A stretch of 64,000 nucleotides of DNA from Kiloniella spongiae (GCF_001026905.1 NZ_LAQL01000002.1:558001-622000); one strand, 5' to 3'; positions 47,553 through 57,060 are shown, counted from the stretch's first letter. Numbers and translations: made by a program. The notes: generated by a model from the sequence alone, not told the origin.

Positions 47553-48551
47553 TTAGCGTAATCTTCTTTGTTTGTCTGAGATCAAACAAATCAATTCGAA
47601 CATAATAGACATAGCGACCATAGAAGTAATCTTATTGGGATTATCCTTTGTAGGCATCAGACAGACGACATCAGCCCCAATGACATTCAAACCTCTTATC
47701 CCACGTAAAAGGCTATTGGCTTGATCTATTGAGAAACCATTCGATCCTGCCTCGAGATTAGAAACAGCAGGAGCGATAGATGGATCAAGACAATCCAAAT
47801 CAAAGGTGACATAGACAGGATCATCCCCAATACGATCCCGAAACCGTCGAATTGTTTCTTCCGTCCCAATCTCGTCAAACTGTTCTTTCGTTATCAATTG
47901 ATAACCCAGATCAGCACTCGTAGTTGTCCAGTCCAGCGTCCGTAAGTTTCCTCTGATACCGATTTGCGAACTTAAATTTGCGTCAACCTGCCCCTGCTGA
48001 ACGAGATAACTCGCCCAATGTGCCGCAGATTTTTTAGCACCCAACCAATGATCCAAGTTATGAAAAGTGTCTGTATGCGCATCAAAATGTAACAGAGCTA
48101 CTTTTTTTCCTTTCGTTAATTTTGATCCTTCACAGGCAAGGCCTTGAAGTATTCCCCCTGTTACCGAATGGTCCCCTCCGATGGACACGGTTGATATTTC
48201 TCTTTGTGCCAAACGTGCATAATAATCTGTTATTCGCTGAATTGACGCTTCATTATCATTTGCCTCGGGGAGAGGCACATCTCCTAGATCAAAAATGCGG
48301 CTCTCAGCCCATGGGTCAAGTTGATATTTACCATGAACACGCCTGCCAATTGGAGAGACATCGCGAACAGCACGCGGCCCCAAATGTTGATCTTTTTCAG
48401 TTGTCCCATTCCCCGACGAATGCGGCACCCCAACTAATCCTATATCGCAACCAGTTGGATTTTCGTCATAGGGGCAGCGAAACAATGTTGGAATTCCCCA
48501 CCAATAAAGGGCTTCCATAACTTTTTTATGATCACCGTCAGTCTGTGGCAT
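47553..48551 (-). CDS. Ureohydrolase of the agmatinase/arginase family
   Basis: A 332-residue manganese enzyme that cleaves a guanidino group to urea. All six metal ligands are present: His128 (GGDHSV), Asp157, His159 and Asp161 (FDAHTDT), Asp251 and Asp253 (FDLDCLD). The specificity loop SNLEAGSNGFS (263-273) differs from the GTPEPGG form of agmatinases, so the substrate may be another guanidino compound such as guanidinobutyrate. It is divergent from a LysR gene; a 15-base palindrome sits just upstream of its start. Confidence 0.85.
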   Translation of the reverse strand: MPQTDGDHKKVMEALYWWGIPTLFRCPYDENPTGCDIGLVGVPHSSGNGTTEKDQHLGPRAVRDVSPIGRRVHGKYQLDPWAESRIFDLGDVPLPEANDNEASIQRITDYYARLAQREISTVSIGGDHSVTGGILQGLACEGSKLTKGKKVALLHFDAHTDTFHNLDHWLGAKKSAAHWASYLVQQGQVDANLSSQIGIRGNLRTLDWTTTSADLGYQLITKEQFDEIGTEETIRRFRDRIGDDPVYVTFDLDCLDPSIAPAVSNLEAGSNGFSIDQANSLLRGIRGLNVIGADVVCLMPTKDNPNKITSMVAMSIMFELICLISDKQRRLR

Positions 48552-48569
48552 TTATCTGAACTCCCGAAG

Positions 48570-48584
48570 ATATCAAGTTGATAT
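48570..48584. promoter_or_regulatory. 15-base palindrome upstream of the ureohydrolase
   Basis: ATATCAAGTTGATAT is an exact palindrome with one central base, 19 bases upstream of the ureohydrolase start and 127 bases from the divergent LysR start. It overlaps the expected promoter or leader and is a candidate LysR operator. Confidence 0.5.
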
Positions 48585-48710
48585 TTACTCAAGAAAAAAA
48601 TCTTCGGAATACTTTAAACGATTTGGATTTATTAGATATTCAGTTTAAATCAAAACTTAATTGAGTTTTATTCAAGTTCACCGTTTTTCAAAAAAATGAT
48701 AACCTAAGGC

Positions 48711-49643
48711 ATGTCGCGAAATTCAATGATCCCTCTTAACGCTATCCGTGCTTTTGAAACAACCATTCGATTGGGGAGTGTTAAAGCCGCTGCAAAAGAA
48801 CTTTGCGTAACCGAAGGTGCTATCAGTCGGCAAATAAAGAAACTTGAAAATGTATTAGGCCTGCCACTTGCTCGACGAGATAAACAGACGATCGCAGCCA
48901 CTGCTTTAGGGAACGCGCTCGCACAAAATTTAACAACGGCCCTCGATCTTGTTGATCAATCCGTTTCTGACGCCCAAAACAAATCCGCAAGAATAAGGTT
49001 ACAGGTAGCACCAAGCTTTGCCATCAGATGGTTGATGCCACGATTAGATCAGCTCCAAAAAGACCTTCCCCTGCTTGATGTGCGCGTAACAACAACACTT
49101 CTAAATAATCAGTTTGACCACTACAGCTTTGATGCTGGTATTATCTATGGGGACGGTCAATGGACCAATCTCAACACCATAAAGCTTTCAAACGAATATT
49201 TGCTTCCTGTTGCATCACCAGATGCTTCAAAAATAACATTGGAAAACTTTAAAGGTCTTACATTTTTACACACCACACTAGATCAACGAGACTGGAAATT
49301 ATGGGTAGAAAAATCAAACCACGATCAGGCTATATCTCTGACTGGGCCAACCTTTGAAACACTTGATCTAGCCGTACGTGCAGCAGAAAATGGCTTTGGC
49401 ATTTCCCTGGGTGATCTCAGTTTAATCTATGACAATTTTCGTACCAATAGCCTGAAGGTACCATTTGGGCCAATACTTGAAACCGGGCGCGGGTATTATC
49501 TTGTGCATGAACCAAGTCATCTATGTGGGCGTGCGATTGATGACTTTAAGCACTGGCTTCAACCTCAGAGCCCAATACAAACAATAGACGCAGAAACTAT
49601 TGCGCAAAATCTGGGAATCAATCTAATCTCAGTATCTTCTTAG
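48711..49643 (+). CDS. LysR-family (GcvA-like) transcriptional regulator
   Basis: A 310-residue LysR protein. The HTH is SVKAAAKELCVTEGAISRQIKKLE (about 24-47), followed by the effector domain with SLTGPTFETLDLAVRAAENG near 220. It is divergent from the ureohydrolase and overlaps the P1 peptidase gene, which converges on it by four bases at the stop. It probably controls one or both. The GcvA-like group often governs amino acid and amine genes. Confidence 0.9.
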   Translation: MSRNSMIPLNAIRAFETTIRLGSVKAAAKELCVTEGAISRQIKKLENVLGLPLARRDKQTIAATALGNALAQNLTTALDLVDQSVSDAQNKSARIRLQVAPSFAIRWLMPRLDQLQKDLPLLDVRVTTTLLNNQFDHYSFDAGIIYGDGQWTNLNTIKLSNEYLLPVASPDASKITLENFKGLTFLHTTLDQRDWKLWVEKSNHDQAISLTGPTFETLDLAVRAAENGFGISLGDLSLIYDNFRTNSLKVPFGPILETGRGYYLVHEPSHLCGRAIDDFKHWLQPQSPIQTIDAETIAQNLGINLISVSS

Positions 49644-50752
49644 GTCAGCATAGAAGTTAACCGCTCCAACGGTAGTTCGTGAACTACCCTGCCTTTATAG
49701 CCGGTTGTTGTTGTCGCCTTGCAAAGGGAATTAACAATTGCTTCCTCGGTAGCCTCAACCACACCGTGAAAGATCATATTGATATCTTTCTCTGGAATAA
49801 TCTTTAAATCTTCGTGCATCCCTTCTTCGCGCAATTTCAGAATATTCCCCGTAGAAAAGGCGATAACATAATCGCCACTCCCATTATGCCCATACCCCCC
49901 TGTTCGCCCCAATCCCAGAGTTGCCCGTCGGGCAAGACGGTCACACTGCTTCGATGAAAGCGGTGCATCGGTTGCGACAACAATAATGATTGACCCGTCT
50001 TCGACATGAGGGACTCTTTTACGATCTGGTACAGGAACTTCTGAACCCGGAATTTGCTCGCCAACCGAAACACCATTGATACGAAAATCTTTACGATCAC
50101 CATAATTGGCCTGTACCAGCACACCCACGGTGTAGGTTTCCCCTAAAACACTCACCTGCCGAGAAGAAGTCCCTATTCCTGATTTGAAATCATGGCAAAC
50201 CATACCCGTTCCGCCACCGACACAGCCTTCATCCACAGGACCAGAATGTGTATCGTCCATGGCCTTGGCAACATGGTCGGTCGTCAAGGCAAAAGCATTG
50301 GGGTCACTCAACCAACCGTCCCAGGTTTCAGCAACAATCGGGTGCGTGCCACTATGCGTATCTTTGTCATCGCAAAGCTGGTTTATCCCCCGATGAACCG
50401 CGCCAATCCCATAATACGACGTTAACAGTATTGGTGATGACAATTGCCCGGCTTCTTCCAGCCAGCCACGTCCGGTCATTTCACCATAGCCATTAAAGAC
50501 ACTTGATCCGGCAAAAACACCGTGACTCCAGAGCTTTTCTTTTCCCAATGGCAAGATCGCCGTAACACCTGTGCGTAATACTGATGGCGTCTCTTCCACA
50601 ACAGTACAGTGCCCGACTTCGAGGCCTGGTACGTCTGTGATTGCGTTTAGGAGACCAGTGGGTAAATCACCAACCTTTATGCCTAAATCACGTAACCGTT
50701 TTCTCTGGTTCGCCATTCTCAAATCTTTCTGCTCAATCATGATCCCCGACAT
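49640..50752 (-). CDS. P1 family (DmpA/S58) aminopeptidase
   Basis: A 370-residue self-processing N-terminal nucleophile peptidase. The autocleavage site is between Gly253 and Ser254 in EDGSIIIVVATDAPL, the family beta-subunit start. CVGGGTGMVCHDFKSGIGT (177-195) is the conserved loop, and GRTGGYGHNGSGDYVIAFST follows in the second half. Relatives cleave D-amino or beta-amino peptides and glycine amides. The start is ATG at 50752 (MSGIMIE) or a later one at 50716 (MANQRKRL), where the family usually begins. Confidence 0.9.
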   Translation of the reverse strand: MSGIMIEQKDLRMANQRKRLRDLGIKVGDLPTGLLNAITDVPGLEVGHCTVVEETPSVLRTGVTAILPLGKEKLWSHGVFAGSSVFNGYGEMTGRGWLEEAGQLSSPILLTSYYGIGAVHRGINQLCDDKDTHSGTHPIVAETWDGWLSDPNAFALTTDHVAKAMDDTHSGPVDEGCVGGGTGMVCHDFKSGIGTSSRQVSVLGETYTVGVLVQANYGDRKDFRINGVSVGEQIPGSEVPVPDRKRVPHVEDGSIIIVVATDAPLSSKQCDRLARRATLGLGRTGGYGHNGSGDYVIAFSTGNILKLREEGMHEDLKIIPEKDINMIFHGVVEATEEAIVNSLCKATTTTGYKGRVVHELPLERLTSMLT

Positions 50753-50947
50753 TAAATCAAATCGGACCGATCCGTATAGAGATTGGTAGTAAAAAGTTAA
50801 TACTCATAAGTAGTTTATTAAAAATGCTCGGCACGACACCTTTCCCCAAAGATCCAACGCTCTTGAGCATTCACTCAACGAAATGTGATATGCACTTTAT
50901 CCCCAAACTACTTACCTTGTTAGGCAAAGTTATTTGGAGAATAAACA

Positions 50948-51436
50948 ATGCCTCGTTCGCACGATATCAATAGACGCCACTTCCTGAAGATAACAGGTTC
51001 AGGACTTGCTGCTGCCGCTCTTATATCTGTGCCGACAACATCCTATGCCGCTCAGGATCCGGTTTATACCAGTTTTCTCTCATCCGTTGCCATTAATGGT
51101 TATGATCCCGTCGCCTATTTCAAAGCAGGCACCCCCGTAGAAGGGTCCAAAGACCACAAGGCAGAATGGATGGGTGCAACCTGGTATTTTGCGAACAAAG
51201 AAAACCTGAATGCCTTTATCGCAACGCCTAAGGCTTATGCTCCACAATATGGCGGTTATTGCGCATGGGCGGTGGCTCAGGGGGACATAGCCTCTACTGA
51301 TCCCAATGCCTGGAAGATTGTCGATAACAAACTCTATTTGAACTATAGCGCTGATATTCAAAATCGATGGGAACGAGATATTTCTGGTAACATCAAAAAA
51401 GGTGATCGTAACTGGCCCAAAGTTCTGAACGATTAA
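50948..51436 (+). CDS. Tat-exported YHS-domain protein
   Basis: A 162-residue protein with a twin-arginine signal (NRRHFLKITGSG, residues 8-19, then an Ala-rich stretch ending TSYAA), so it is exported folded. The mature part carries the YHS metal-binding pattern: VAINGYDPVAYFKAG, then WYFANKENLNAFIATPKAYAPQYGGYCAWAV split over two strands. YHS domains bind copper or iron in other proteins, but the function of this small periplasmic type is not settled. Tat export is consistent with cofactor loading before export. Monocistronic; ATG has GGAG seven bases upstream. Confidence 0.88.
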   Translation: MPRSHDINRRHFLKITGSGLAAAALISVPTTSYAAQDPVYTSFLSSVAINGYDPVAYFKAGTPVEGSKDHKAEWMGATWYFANKENLNAFIATPKAYAPQYGGYCAWAVAQGDIASTDPNAWKIVDNKLYLNYSADIQNRWERDISGNIKKGDRNWPKVLND

Positions 51437-51550
51437 AATCAGATGAGTTACTGAAACATCATGGATTAATCAGCCGTTTGGGGTCATTTTTGCTTAAAGA
51501 TTTTTTTGGGATGATTTTTTGATCTGATACCTATGTGTACCAAATATAGC

Positions 51551-52996
51551 CTAATCTTTCTCCAAATCACTGACATGATAGTCAAAGGCAAGTCGGTAGG
51601 CGCTGTAATATTTTGTGATATTTGCCACATAATCAACAGTTTCACGGCCGATAATTTTACGGGCAATCTGCTCTACATTTGAGAACCATTTGTTGGGATT
51701 TAAACCTTCTTTTGCAGCCTGTTCTCGCATTGACTGAACCTTGTTGGGTCCTGCATTGTAGGCCGCGAGCATAAAATCCAAGCGATCATCGTCTGCGATG
51801 TCAGGGTCATCAAAATAAACATCCCGCAAATGAGCCAGATATTTTGCGCCAGCATGAATATTACCATCGATATCATTAACATTATTGATATTGATCGGGT
51901 TTCCTGCTGCTGTCGTTGGCAAGACCTGCATTATGCCAATTGCCCCTGCATCGCTTTTAACGGACTGATCTAACCTTGATTCCTGATAGCCAAGCGCAGC
52001 AAGCGCCAACCAATCAATTCCATACTCTAGCCCGTACTTCTCAAATAGCTTTCGCTTTGTTTTAAGTTTTTTACTCTCTTTACTATGCAAAGGATTTTCT
52101 ATCCACTTGGTTTGTTCAAAATATTTTTTGAAATAGATATTCCCAAGTAAACTTCCCTTCTTCACAGATTTCATCGATTTGTTGATTGCTGCCATCAACT
52201 TTGGGCTATCCTTGCGAATAGCCCACGCAAGTTTACCGTCGTCTCTGATCCTAATACCTTCGTAAAGCTTCAAATTCGGAAAGATTTCCGCCCAGTTTTG
52301 AGCAACATGCAAATCAGCAACCGTATAATCAACAATGCCTGAATTCACCATCTGCAGGATGTCTTCATCAGTTAATTTTATATTCGCTGGAAGCATCTTG
52401 ATGTGCGCAATGCCACGCTCGTCAAAATCGTTATTGATCAATGCAAGACCCTCGGCAAAGCTGCTTTCTGGGTTGATAAAGATAGCCTTTCCCGACATAT
52501 CATCCAGCTTGTCAATCACGGGCGCCCCAGCTCGCCCAACAATAATTTCAGCCACATTCTGCAAATAAGGCTTGGTGAAATCGATATCTTGCTTGCGTTC
52601 TTTGGTAATGGTCAGCCCCCCAACGGCAATGTCCCCGTATCCGGCTTTGAGCAATGGCAGAAGTTCTCCAAAAGCTACAGGCTTGTAGATAAAAACGATT
52701 GGCCATTTATCCCTAGGGATTTGCTTTTGAAGTGACTGACGGAATTCTTCCATCAAATCGTATTCGAACCCGCGTGGTTTTCCATCAGCTATAAAGAAGT
52801 TTGTAGGACTGTAATTCACCAGAATACGAATAGTGCGTTTTTCAACAAGGGTATCCAGGTCCCCTGTATAATTCTCACCAGATTCTATCAAAAGACTTGG
52901 TGCAGCAACCACTGCCCAAGGGAAAAGCTGGATAAAAAAACCAAGCAGGGTTACCGATTTTAACAAGCGCTTTACTCGAAAAAAACATCTCAACAA
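51551..52996 (-). CDS. MltF-like lytic transglycosylase with binding-protein domain
   Basis: A 481-residue periplasmic or membrane-anchored enzyme. A signal or anchor lies at about 10-32. Residues 50-295 form a type 3 solute-binding domain (DIAVGGLTITKERKQDIDFT). The C-terminal SLT domain has catalytic Glu339 (GYQESRLD), GAIGIMQVLPTTA and AAYNAGPNKV. It matches MltF of E. coli, which cleaves peptidoglycan glycan strands, with the binding domain perhaps sensing muropeptides. It is monocistronic; the start is at 52996. Confidence 0.92.
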   Translation of the reverse strand: MLRCFFRVKRLLKSVTLLGFFIQLFPWAVVAAPSLLIESGENYTGDLDTLVEKRTIRILVNYSPTNFFIADGKPRGFEYDLMEEFRQSLQKQIPRDKWPIVFIYKPVAFGELLPLLKAGYGDIAVGGLTITKERKQDIDFTKPYLQNVAEIIVGRAGAPVIDKLDDMSGKAIFINPESSFAEGLALINNDFDERGIAHIKMLPANIKLTDEDILQMVNSGIVDYTVADLHVAQNWAEIFPNLKLYEGIRIRDDGKLAWAIRKDSPKLMAAINKSMKSVKKGSLLGNIYFKKYFEQTKWIENPLHSKESKKLKTKRKLFEKYGLEYGIDWLALAALGYQESRLDQSVKSDAGAIGIMQVLPTTAAGNPININNVNDIDGNIHAGAKYLAHLRDVYFDDPDIADDDRLDFMLAAYNAGPNKVQSMREQAAKEGLNPNKWFSNVEQIARKIIGRETVDYVANITKYYSAYRLAFDYHVSDLEKD

Positions 52997-53375
52997 AACC
53001 TGCCCCTTTTTGAATTGTTAGAACTCTATCAGAGTTTTTGAAAAAATCTTCACCCACAAAACACGAAAAACAACCGTGAAAAGATTAGCATCTCAAACAA
53101 TTTCCTTTAAGCAGCTGATTATGAACAAAATTACAGTACATTATTTTCTAAAGTAAACTTCGGCTAAAATCTCAATAAACCCGCATTTCACATATATCTT
53201 TTTGTACATAAAAATATATGTGAAATAGTGTCTTCTTTTCATAAAATCTTAACGTGTACGAGGCCAAAACCTCTAGATGTTAAACCAGAAAATTGAACGG
53301 AACGAATCGTTCATTTTAGTGCTCGCAGTACGACTGGATCTTACACAACTTTGCCACCCCTTTGCCGAGGTCCAA
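52997..53375. other. Non-coding gap with a 40-base palindrome
   Basis: A 379-base AT-rich gap between the MltF-like gene and the PAS gene (divergent). It holds a clear palindrome at 53186-53225 but no gene: the open frame in front of the PAS gene lacks a start with a ribosome site. Promoters for both flanking genes should lie here. Confidence 0.5.
53186..53225. promoter_or_regulatory. 40-base palindrome upstream of the PAS/chemoreceptor pair
   Basis: TTTCACATATAT (53186-53197) and ATATATGTGAAA (53214-53225) are exact reverse complements, with inner TTTTT/AAAA runs continuing the symmetry around GTACAT. It lies 150 bases before the PAS gene. It is a candidate operator or cruciform. Confidence 0.65.
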
Positions 53376-53909
53376 ATGAAGAACTTACCCATTACAAATA
53401 AGGAACGTTTTTTTGCCGACGATGAAATAATTGTCAGTAAAACCGACCTGAAAGGTCGTATCACCTATGCCAATCAAATTTTCCTTTCCATCGCTGGTTA
53501 CAAAGAACAGGACGTCTTGGGGCAACCACACAGCCTGATCCGTCACCCTGATATGCCGCGGGCTGTTTTCAAGCTTCTCTGGGACACACTCCAAAAACAG
53601 CAGGAAATATTCGCTTATGTGATAAACCGTGCCAAAAACGGTGATCATTACTGGGTAATTGCCCATGTAACCCCCAGTAAGAATGCTCAGGGGAAAGTTA
53701 TCGGATATCATTCAAATCGTCGGGTCCCAGATCGCACCATTCTGGACGAAACAATTATCCCTCTATACCGAGAGCTTTTATCGATTGAGCAAAAATCGGA
53801 TAGAAAGACCGGATTAAAAAATTCCTACGACAAATTAGCCAACATTCTGAAAGATCATGGCCTCGCCTATGACGAATTTATGGCAGACATCATGCGGAAA
53901 GCGGGGTAA
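53376..53909 (+). CDS. Aer-like PAS-domain protein
   Basis: A 177-residue cytosolic protein from the ATG at 53376, with GAGG upstream. A PAS domain covers about 15-115 ([60 protein letters not shown]). DEIIVSKTD and HPDMPRAVF are the Aer-type PAS signature, which in Aer binds FAD to sense redox. A short helical tail follows. The soluble chemoreceptor begins four bases after its stop, so the two form a split Aer-like pair. Confidence 0.9.
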   Translation: MKNLPITNKERFFADDEIIVSKTDLKGRITYANQIFLSIAGYKEQDVLGQPHSLIRHPDMPRAVFKLLWDTLQKQQEIFAYVINRAKNGDHYWVIAHVTPSKNAQGKVIGYHSNRRVPDRTILDETIIPLYRELLSIEQKSDRKTGLKNSYDKLANILKDHGLAYDEFMADIMRKAG

Positions 53910-53913
53910 CGGT

Positions 53914-55065
53914 ATGTTTGGGAAGTGTTCAGATAAAGAGCTACAGCAAATACTGGATGTATGCATTGCTGTTTCCAACGGTGATTTCGAGGCTCGGATT
54001 ACAAACATCAAGGCCAAGGGCAAAACCGCTGAGGTTATGAATGCGATTAATCTTATGATTGATCGTACAGATGCCTTCATGCGCGAATCAACAGCTTCGC
54101 TGGAATATATCAGTCAAAATAAATACTATCGCCGTATTGCCGAAAAGGGCATGGTCGGATCCTTTGGCGTCGCCAGTAAAACCATAAACCAAGCCATGGA
54201 TTCAATGGAGAACAGGGTTACGACCTTCTCTGATATTATTGATCAATTCCAAAACTCTATGGGATCAATTGTATCAACGGTCTCCTCTGCATCAACAGAA
54301 CTTAATGCCACATCCGAAACGATGACAGGCACAGCCAACCAAACCAGTGAACAGGCCACTGTGGTTGCCGCTGCTGCAGAAGAAGCTTCGGTTAACGTCC
54401 AGACCGTTGCTTCCGCAGCAGATCAACTTTCCGGTGCGATCAATGAAATCAACCAACAAGTTCTGCAATCTTCTAGCGTGTCTATTGAGGCGGTGAAAGA
54501 GGCACAGGCAACCGCCACGATGATTTCAACACTGTCGGATTCATCGCAAAAAATTGGCGAGGTCATGCATCTGATCAAAGATATTGCAGAGCAAACCAAT
54601 CTGCTTGCTCTCAACGCGACCATCGAGGCAGCACGTGCGGGCGAAGCTGGAAAAGGTTTTGCTGTGGTCGCTTCAGAAGTTAAGAACCTGGCCAATCAAT
54701 CAGCCAAGGCAACGGAAGAGATTGCTCATCAGATTTCAGGCGTGCAGGATGCGACCAACAATGCCGTCGCAGCCGTTGATAAAATCAAGTCGGTTATTGA
54801 GCAGATCAACAAAAGTTTCACGGCCATTTCAGCGGCCATCGAAGAACAGGGGGCCGCAACGCGTGAAATTGCCCGCAACGTGGACGAAGCATCTGCCGGG
54901 ACGACAGAAGTTACCACCAACATCCAGAAAGTAACGCAGGGTTCTGTTGAAACTGGCAATGCATCACAAGATGTCTTGATTGCCTCTGCCGAGCTTGCTA
55001 AGCAGGGTGAAATCCTCAACACCGAAGTAACCAGTTTCCTCTCATCAGTTCGGACCGTTCTCTAG
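53914..55065 (+). CDS. Soluble methyl-accepting chemotaxis protein
   Basis: A 383-residue receptor without membrane helices. The N-terminal 100 residues resemble a HAMP-like/helical module ([20 protein letters not shown]), then the signalling domain with [20 protein letters not shown], then [18 protein letters not shown]. The start is ATG 53914, four bases after the PAS gene stop. It probably takes its sensory input from the PAS partner, inferred from tight coupling. A larger hairpin follows its end. Confidence 0.9.
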   Translation: MFGKCSDKELQQILDVCIAVSNGDFEARITNIKAKGKTAEVMNAINLMIDRTDAFMRESTASLEYISQNKYYRRIAEKGMVGSFGVASKTINQAMDSMENRVTTFSDIIDQFQNSMGSIVSTVSSASTELNATSETMTGTANQTSEQATVVAAAAEEASVNVQTVASAADQLSGAINEINQQVLQSSSVSIEAVKEAQATATMISTLSDSSQKIGEVMHLIKDIAEQTNLLALNATIEAARAGEAGKGFAVVASEVKNLANQSAKATEEIAHQISGVQDATNNAVAAVDKIKSVIEQINKSFTAISAAIEEQGAATREIARNVDEASAGTTEVTTNIQKVTQGSVETGNASQDVLIASAELAKQGEILNTEVTSFLSSVRTVL

Positions 55066-55104
55066 CAAACGACTCATGCTGTAATAGGTGACGACTTTTA
55101 TATT

Positions 55105-55171
55105 TTAACCCCCGTACAGTTCGGTTATTCTGCTTAGGCAGTCACAGCATACCGACGGTGCGGGGGTTTTG
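55105..55171. terminator. Large stem-loop between the soluble receptor gene and yajQ
   Basis: ACCCCCG pairs with CGGGGGT, with inner segments CGGT and ACCG, and TTTTGTTT follows on the plus strand. It probably terminates the chemoreceptor transcript, but at about 65 bases it is longer and more branched than an ordinary terminator and could be a small structured RNA. Confidence 0.55.
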
Positions 55172-55258
55172 TTTCGATTGTTGGAAATAGCTAAGAATAC
55201 GCAATAACGACTGGTCTCAATAGATAGAGACCACACAATACATAAGGAATAATTCACG

Positions 55259-55744
55259 ATGCCATCATTTGATATCGTCTCAAAAACCGATATGCCAGAA
55301 GTCAACAACGCGCTTGATGGTGTGCGTCGGGAAGTTACCCAGCGCTACGATTTCAAAGGCTCTAGCTGTGAAATCACCATTGAGGGCGAGATCATCACCA
55401 TTCTGGCCGATGACGATTTGAAATTGACCCAGATGCAGGAACTCCTGAAAGGTCACGTCACTCGCCGAGGGATTGATGCCGCCGCACTGGACTTCGGCAA
55501 GGAAGAAGCTGCATCCGGCAACATGGTCCGCCAGCAAGTCACCCTGAAACAGGGTATCGACCGTGAACTGGCCAAAAAGATCACCACTGCCGTGAAACAA
55601 TCCAAGCTAAAGGTACAAGCCGCCGTTCAAGGTGATGAAGTCCGCATAACCGGCAAAAAACGCGACGACCTTCAGGGCGCCATCGCCATGCTTAAAGAAC
55701 TGAACATCGAACAGCCCCTACAGTTCGAAAACTTCAGAGATTAA
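55259..55744 (+). CDS. yajQ: YajQ-family nucleotide-binding protein
   Basis: A 161-residue protein of the YajQ (UPF0234) family: MPSFDIVSKTDMPEVNNALD at the start, QRYDFKGS, the RRGID motif, and GDEVRITGKKRDDLQGAIAML at the end. Members bind RNA or cyclic di-GMP and can act as effectors. It is a single gene with a strong terminator. The length and motifs match the family, so the family call is very secure, but the ligand is not proven here. Confidence 0.95.
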   Translation: MPSFDIVSKTDMPEVNNALDGVRREVTQRYDFKGSSCEITIEGEIITILADDDLKLTQMQELLKGHVTRRGIDAAALDFGKEEAASGNMVRQQVTLKQGIDRELAKKITTAVKQSKLKVQAAVQGDEVRITGKKRDDLQGAIAMLKELNIEQPLQFENFRD

Positions 55745-55768
55745 GACTGAGGCCTAGCTAAAGTTACG

Positions 55769-55798
55769 AAAGCCCGGCATTCATGTCGGGCTTTTTTA
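55769..55798 (+). terminator. Terminator after yajQ
   Basis: AAAGCCCGGCA and TGTCGGGCTTT (with a small loop TTCA) form the stem, followed by a six-T run. Confidence 0.88.
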
Positions 55799-55880
55799 GC
55801 TGATACCAACAGCACGACCCTCTTCACTCTCAAATCTCTCTTATCTGCTCGAATGCACACTTCAATAAGGAAACAGATGA

Positions 55881-56456
55881 ATGTCTTCTCACCCGATTAG
55901 CCGCTACCCCGTGCCAGAATTGAACACGCTTCCAGATGATATCAAAGAGAAGATTTTAGCCGTTCAGGAAAAAGCAGGCTTTATTCCCAACGTGTTTCTG
56001 GTGCTTGCTCATCGACCAGAGGAATTCCGCGCCTTCTTTGCCTATCATGATGCCGTGATGAATAAAGAAAGCAACCTGAGCCAGGCAGATCGGGAAATGA
56101 TCATCGTTGCGACCTCCAGCGACAACGCGTGTCAGTACTGTGTCGTCGCCCATGGCGCGGTTCTGCGTATTCGGGCCAAGAATTCCCTTATTGCCGACCA
56201 AATCGCGACCAACTATCGCAAGGCAGATATCTCCCCAAGAGAAATGGCAATGCTGGACTTTGCCCTCAAGGTCTCGAACAATGCCCAGGCAACAAACGAC
56301 GAAGATTTTGAAAAGCTTCAAGCCCACGGCTTCACGGATGAAGATATCTGGGACATCGCCGCCATAACCGCCCTCTTCGGCCTAAGCAACCGCATGGCCA
56401 ATTTCACCTCCATGCGCCCGAATGACGAGTTCTATTCTATGGGACGGGGGGGCTAG
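55881..56456 (+). CDS. Carboxymuconolactone decarboxylase/AhpD-like peroxidase-related protein
   Basis: A 191-residue helical protein of the peroxidase-related (AhpD-like) group. The redox motif is C84-QY-C87-VVA-H91, the CxxC-x3-H of AhpD. The N-terminal RYPVPELNTLPDDIKEKI is typical of the group, often annotated as uncharacterised peroxidase-related. It may reduce peroxides via its disulfide, inferred from the family. Monocistronic and convergent with the small membrane gene. Confidence 0.9.
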   Translation: MSSHPISRYPVPELNTLPDDIKEKILAVQEKAGFIPNVFLVLAHRPEEFRAFFAYHDAVMNKESNLSQADREMIIVATSSDNACQYCVVAHGAVLRIRAKNSLIADQIATNYRKADISPREMAMLDFALKVSNNAQATNDEDFEKLQAHGFTDEDIWDIAAITALFGLSNRMANFTSMRPNDEFYSMGRGG

Positions 56457-56477
56457 CGGTTTTTCTAGCCACCTCGT

Positions 56478-56876
56478 TTAGTCAAACACTTCTTCATAAA
56501 GAACTTCTTTGGAGGGCTTAATCACAAGAATTGCTATACAAACAAAAAATACAATCGGGATCATAGAAACAAACGCTATTCTTTTACTCATCCCAACATC
56601 TCGCGCTCTACGGACTATACGCTGATAAAAAGGGTAAGAACCAACTAGAATGAACAGCAAACTTACAGCATCTGTGATATCCCCAATATTCAAGAACTCT
56701 CCAATATAAGAAATAAAAAAAGGAACACTTAAATAGCCAACTGCCCAGTATAAAAAATCTCTTCTTTTTATAATTTTGTCACTGTTTTCTCTCAGAATTG
56801 CTGTAATTGGAACTCCGAATATTACAATAAAGACCACTAATATAATCAAGAAATGAAAGCTTGAAAACGCACCCAT
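56478..56876 (-). CDS. Small DUF805-like membrane protein
   Basis: A 132-residue protein with four predicted membrane helices from the ATG at 56876 (MGAFSSFHF; an alternative is 56888). The cytosolic loop YQRIVRRARDVGMSKR resembles the charged loop of DUF805 proteins, but the match is weak. Function unknown. AT content is higher than in neighbours. It is divergent from nothing and convergent with the peroxidase-related gene. Confidence 0.65.
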   Translation of the reverse strand: MGAFSSFHFLIILVVFIVIFGVPITAILRENSDKIIKRRDFLYWAVGYLSVPFFISYIGEFLNIGDITDAVSLLFILVGSYPFYQRIVRRARDVGMSKRIAFVSMIPIVFFVCIAILVIKPSKEVLYEEVFD

Positions 56877-56923
56877 AACCCCTCGCAAAAAAGAACATGA
56901 AAATTCAAAGATAATTTAGACAA

Positions 56924-56947
56924 TAAAAAAGCGCCAAAAAGGCGCTC
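56924..56947 (-). terminator. Terminator of tRNA-Ser
   Basis: On the minus strand AGCGCC, TTTTT, GGCGCT then six T form a compact hairpin terminator, 22 bases after the tRNA 3' end. Confidence 0.88.
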
Positions 56948-56968
56948 TGTTAACTCTTAAAATTATAA

Positions 56969-57058
56969 TGGCGGAGAGAGAGGGATTCGAACCCTCGATA
57001 CGCGTTAACGTATACACACTTTCCAGGCGTGCGCCTTCAGCCACTCGGCCACCTCTCC
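56969..57058 (-). tRNA. tRNA-Ser (anticodon GGA)
   Basis: The minus strand folds as a 90-base class II tRNA: acceptor GGAGAGG pairing with CCTCTCC-type 3' strand, D arm with AGTGGCTGAAGGC, anticodon loop CTGGAAA giving GGA (reads UCC and UCU), a long variable arm, the T arm GGTTCGAATCC, and an encoded CCA end. A TATAAT box lies four bases upstream and a T-run terminator downstream, so it is a single-tRNA unit. Confidence 0.97.
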
Positions 57059-57060
57059 AG

